The notes under the pieces were generated by a model that searched no databases, was not told the origin of the DNA, and was given only the letters and a program-made list of their open reading frames with translations. From positions 57,938,351-58,002,350 of the forward strand of contig OX638131.1 of assembly GCA_951804985.1 (NCBI GenBank): a DNA stretch of 64,000 nucleotides, read 5' to 3'. The stretch is from Dryomyza anilis. Its lineage: Eukaryota; Arthropoda; Insecta; Diptera; Dryomyzidae. Both the position numbers and the translations under genes were made by a program. Below are positions 60,942-64,000 of this stretch, piece by piece; positions within the stretch are counted from its first letter, which is position 1, and the number at the start of each line of letters is the position of its first letter.

Positions 60942-61213
60942 GAGCTTCTGAAAATCTAGTATCATAACCATGTTCTACACTCCTCATTGGTGTTGAAGGG
61001 GTATCACTGGGTTTAGGTGGCTTTGTAATCCTAACCCCGCAAACAGGACAATCGCTACTTGTCTGACAATGTCGTGTAATACATGATTTGTGAAAAGAAT
61101 TACTGCAAGTGTTTTAAGTAAATGACCAATGACGGTAATTGCATTGTTGCAAATGTTACAATGTAGACATGATGAACCTGACGCATCAGGTCTTCAGTGC
61201 CTTTAGAAGCCAT
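60942..61213 (-). pseudogene. gag: N-terminal gag part of element D (RING-like Cys/His cluster)
   Basis: The minus strand begins MASKGTEDLMRQ at 61,213. It shows, across one or two frameshifts, a Cys/His cluster of RING type: CNICNN, then SFHKSCI and DCPVCG. A linker follows that leads, across the CTTT duplication, into the rest of gag at 31,693. The frame in the last 100 or so bases is open. An N-terminal RING/PHD-like cluster in Gag is unusual but occurs in some insect gypsy families; exact family not named. Confidence 0.65.
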
Positions 61214-61820
61214 TTATGACAAAATTAAAATTTAACTTGGTTAACTTAAAGTTAATAAAAATATGTAGTGAGAATAATAAAAAAAATGAAACTTATCAAG
61301 CCTCAACAAAAAAAATAATAAGGTATATCGATTTAAACACGAGTTTTGATTTCTATATTCCTAAATCCGACGTAAGCTGTTGACATTGAATGCGTAAAAA
61401 TTCCCAAGAAATAATTTGCAGAAAAAAAAGAAAAAAAGTTCGTAATAGTGTTGGCACAGAGATATAATAAACCTCAAACGTTAATTATCTCCTATGAATT
61501 CCAAACACTAACTACAAGAGGAAAAATATATTATTAATATCATAACTATTTCGGTCAGAACGTAAATCAGAATCACGAATCTGTAATTCCAAAGACAGAT
61601 GAAACTATAAAATATTTTTATGAAAAATTTAAAAGTTATGTAAGTTTATAAGAAATTCACGGAGAGTTCAAAAAAAAAATCTTCTCACGAATAAATAAGA
61701 AAAAAAAGATAATATAGCTGATATTTAAGTAGGACCACACTAATTTAAGCAGACATAAGGAACCTTAGAGGCTATTTATTGTCTTCAAAAAGATGTTAAA
61801 AATTTGAGATACATGTGTGC
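61214..61820 (-). other. leader of element D
   Basis: About 600 AT-rich bases between gag start and primer site. No gene seen. Confidence 0.5.
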
Positions 61821-61838
61821 GCCCCACGTTGGGCGCCA
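61821..61838 (-). promoter_or_regulatory. primer-binding site of element D, gypsy tRNA-Lys type
   Basis: The minus strand reads TGGCGCCCAACGTGGGGC, the classic tRNA-Lys primer site of Drosophila gypsy-type elements. It confirms the minus orientation of D and marks its 5' LTR as lying to the right. Confidence 0.85.
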
Positions 61839-63274
61839 AAAATTATTCTTCTGTAGCATACAACCGTCAGAATTCTTAAATTCACAAACGAAATACTTTT
61901 AGTGCACGTTAAGGAATAAAAATACACGCTGTCCGGCATCGGCTCGTCGGCTTTGAAGGAGGGTTAAAAAAAAATTAAAATCCTTAACTCACGTGATTAT
62001 AGTTGCTACAGTAAAATTACTTTATTTCGCGTGTAAAATATCAAGAAACAGATAAAATAATTAGAAAGAAAAATTGAAGCAAAATATTTCATGTGATATT
62101 TGAACAATTGTTACGATTGATGTTAACGCAACTAAATGTACCCACCCATCCATGATCACTAACAAAATCAAACTATTATTTGTTTCAATGATCCCATACA
62201 TTCTTTAAAGCAACAAAAATATGCGCAGAAATGGATAGAAATCAAAACACCTTTTTTTACCAACTCATTATTACAAAATGAAATTTATTAAATATAAAAC
62301 GAATAATTATTAAATTCATTGAAAAGAAAAAATGTTAACATAATGCAATGAGGGAAGATACATTTTAGTATATTATTTATAAATAAAATAGAAAACATTC
62401 TTATGTTACAAAAATAAGTAATGCATCTCTCTTTTAAATTTCTGCTCTCAATTTTTCTGTTTAAATTTTCTTGCTTTATCAATATGAGAAGTGTAGATCT
62501 AATTTATGCTTTTTACTGCATACTGCTTTTGGTCTTATTTATTTTTTTTTCTTTTTGTTAAGCACCATTGATAAAACAAGAAAAAAAATTACCTTTTCGT
62601 ATATTTTTAATTGTATAGCATATTTTGTTTGTTTTACTCACAATATTAGAGAGACTGTGCGCTCATAATTTATCAATGCGTCGATCCCACGATGAAAGCC
62701 TTTATGTGTACCATCTCTCTTTCGGAGTTAACTCTGCAACAAAATATGTTACCTTAGCAACATGTTGCTAAGCTGAAGTTCGAAAAAGGCTAAAACAACA
62801 TTATGAGAGCAATAGGCTACGATACTTATTTAGAGATGTGCAAATGTAACGAGTAGTTTTTTTATAATTGTTAGAAGTTAAGTAAATTAATTTATAATAT
62901 TTTTTGAAGAAAGTAACGAAAGATAAAACATATGCAAAAGTAAATATGGGCTCATGTTTTTTTTTTCTTTTGTGCAAGTGCGGATCTAAAGCCTACATTT
63001 TACAATTTTACTTTTGCATGTTGTATATTTTTCTTTACACTCTTTTTAAATACTATTAATAAAAAGCACTATTTTACATTATTTTACTGGTTCTTAGGTT
63101 AATTATTAAATTTAACTTTTAAGTGTTGATTTTACTTTAGAATTTATTTCAATTTCTCTTTCTAGTTAGATTTTAAACTTTAGATTTTTAATTTTATGAC
63201 ATTTTTGTTAAGATTTTAACTTAGGAACTTTAATTTGATTTTAAATATAGATTTTAATTGTTCATTTTAAATAT
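61839..63274 (-). other. 5' LTR of element D and AT-rich flank (edge unresolved)
   Basis: The LTR of D must start here, ending next to the primer site. A candidate minus-strand LTR start, TGTTGCTAAGG, lies at about 62,763 within a 20-bp perfect palindrome (62,753-62,772). This is unconfirmed. Beyond it, to 63,274, is AT-rich sequence without genes. Confidence 0.4.
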
Positions 63275-63805
63275 TGTTACGAATATTCAGTCTACGAAAA
63301 ACTGTTCTACGAGTTCGTATCGCTGGATTGTGTACAAAATAAAAACACTTTTATGTTTGGTTTAAATTATAACAATTAACTTTATTAATTCACTTTAATA
63401 AACAACTTTACTAATAACAAATTCTAACAACTGCTGCATGTCCACACTTTAACTTGACATTTATCACACGAGATGCACTCGACCACTTTACAATCACTAC
63501 TGAACTGAAGTACCTCAGATGCGGCTCCCTTATATACGCAAGCATCAGTTCGACACGTTTCGACAAGCTTCGACTTGTTTCGAGAACCTTCTACTCGTTT
63601 CGTGAATAACGCATGATATTGGCATCTCATTCGCACTCATGTGTTTTAATGCGCTGATCTTCCATCACTTTCTCGCACATTGCTTAGTACGCTGAATGAT
63701 CTTCCCTCTCTTTCTAACACATTGCTTAGTGCGCTGGATTGTCTTGCGACTCATTTATTATTGTTGATTGCTTGCACAGTGGGCAAATTACCTCTTTATG
63801 TAACA
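63275..63805 (-). repeat. 3' LTR of gypsy element E, minus orientation
   Basis: 531 bp with TGTTAC / GTAACA inverted ends. On the minus strand it is preceded by a polypurine tract (AGGTGGAGGGCAG, 63,806-63,818) and integrase coding sequence, so it is a 3' LTR; the body lies beyond the window. It has a TATA box and initiator at the proper spacing. Confidence 0.8.
63500..63536 (-). promoter_or_regulatory. core promoter in LTR E (TATA plus initiator)
   Basis: The minus strand has TATATAAGG (63,536-63,528) and an insect initiator TCAGTT with its A at 63,506, exactly 30 bases downstream. A repeat TCAGT follows at once. This is a textbook arthropod core promoter. Confidence 0.65.
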
Positions 63806-64000
63806 CTGCCCTCCACCTAAATCTGTTCGTCCAGAACAGATGTTAATCCTCTCTCTCTCTCTCTGAATGGCGCCAACCTTTCTAAATGTACTACTTTCAT
63901 TTTTCGTCTAACGCCTGCAGTATTCTGAATCCGATACACGACATCGTTAATTCTTTTAATTATCTAATATGGTCCTTCCTGGTGTGTTTGTAGTTTTGGA
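63806..64000 (-). CDS. pol: integrase C-terminus of element E (partial)
   Basis: The minus strand codes a GPF/Y-type module (GPYQIIKRINDVVYRIQ) and RKMKVVHLERLAPF, the usual end of Ty3/gypsy integrase. A CT microsatellite (63,850-63,863, minus GA) follows near the end of the frame. A base change makes the very start read in two frames, so I cannot say whether this copy is intact. Most of the gene lies past the window. Confidence 0.7.

Overview
The window is a pile-up of transposable elements in an insect genome. Evidence for this is the high AT content, the insect-type Ty3/gypsy, BEL/Pao and non-LTR element families, and dispersed CAGA/CGGA repeat tails of a kind common in flies. A dipteran is the best guess, but that is an inference. 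I see no ordinary single-copy host gene, rRNA, tRNA or CRISPR array.

Layout. (1) 1-6.8 kb: minus-strand Ty3/gypsy element A, with gag, pol, a lentivirus-like tRNA-Lys primer site and part of its 5' LTR; its 3' end is cut by the window start. (2) 7.1-10.2 kb: three decayed LINE reverse-transcriptase fragments. (3) 10.5-14.2 kb: a stray integrase fragment, a small satellite array, and a minus-strand piece of gypsy family B (gag fragment, primer site, LTR). (4) 14.4-24.6 kb: a plus-strand family B element with shredded gag and pol, a long AT- and purine-rich 3' region, and one LTR. (5) 24.6-27.3 kb: a BEL/Pao remnant (gag piece, RNase H, integrase, LTR start). (6) 27.7-31.7 kb and 60.9-62 kb: the two halves of minus-strand gypsy element D. 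(7) 31,694-60,937: a composite inserted into the gag of D and flanked by the 4-bp target duplication CTTT. It has the form LTR-internal-LTR-internal-LTR, with two nearly identical 14.4-kb units of an env-bearing gypsy element (C). (8) 63.3-64 kb: the LTR and integrase tail of a fifth, minus-strand gypsy element (E).

Element C is the most interesting part. Each unit has a three-frame broken gag, an inverted duplication, a duplicated gag fragment carrying a hAT-like transposon with a second hAT-like transposon inside it, a broken protease/RT junction, an uninterrupted 1080-codon RT-RNase H-integrase frame, and a broken env. The env pieces show a signal peptide, a furin-type site, a hydrophobic segment and a C-terminal transmembrane helix. 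Between pol and env, on the opposite strand, lies a GC-richer gene-like unit with two consistent introns (predicted protein about 172 aa). I cannot assign it to a known family. Its antisense orientation would let its introns survive passage through the element's genomic RNA.

How the parts work together: in gypsy-type elements Gag builds the particle, protease matures it, RT/RNase H copies the RNA from a tRNA primer, and integrase inserts the DNA. A class I fusion-like Env, normally made from a spliced RNA, could in principle allow spread between cells. Nearly all copies here are visibly defective, and both C units share the same lesions, so the damage predates the tandem duplication.
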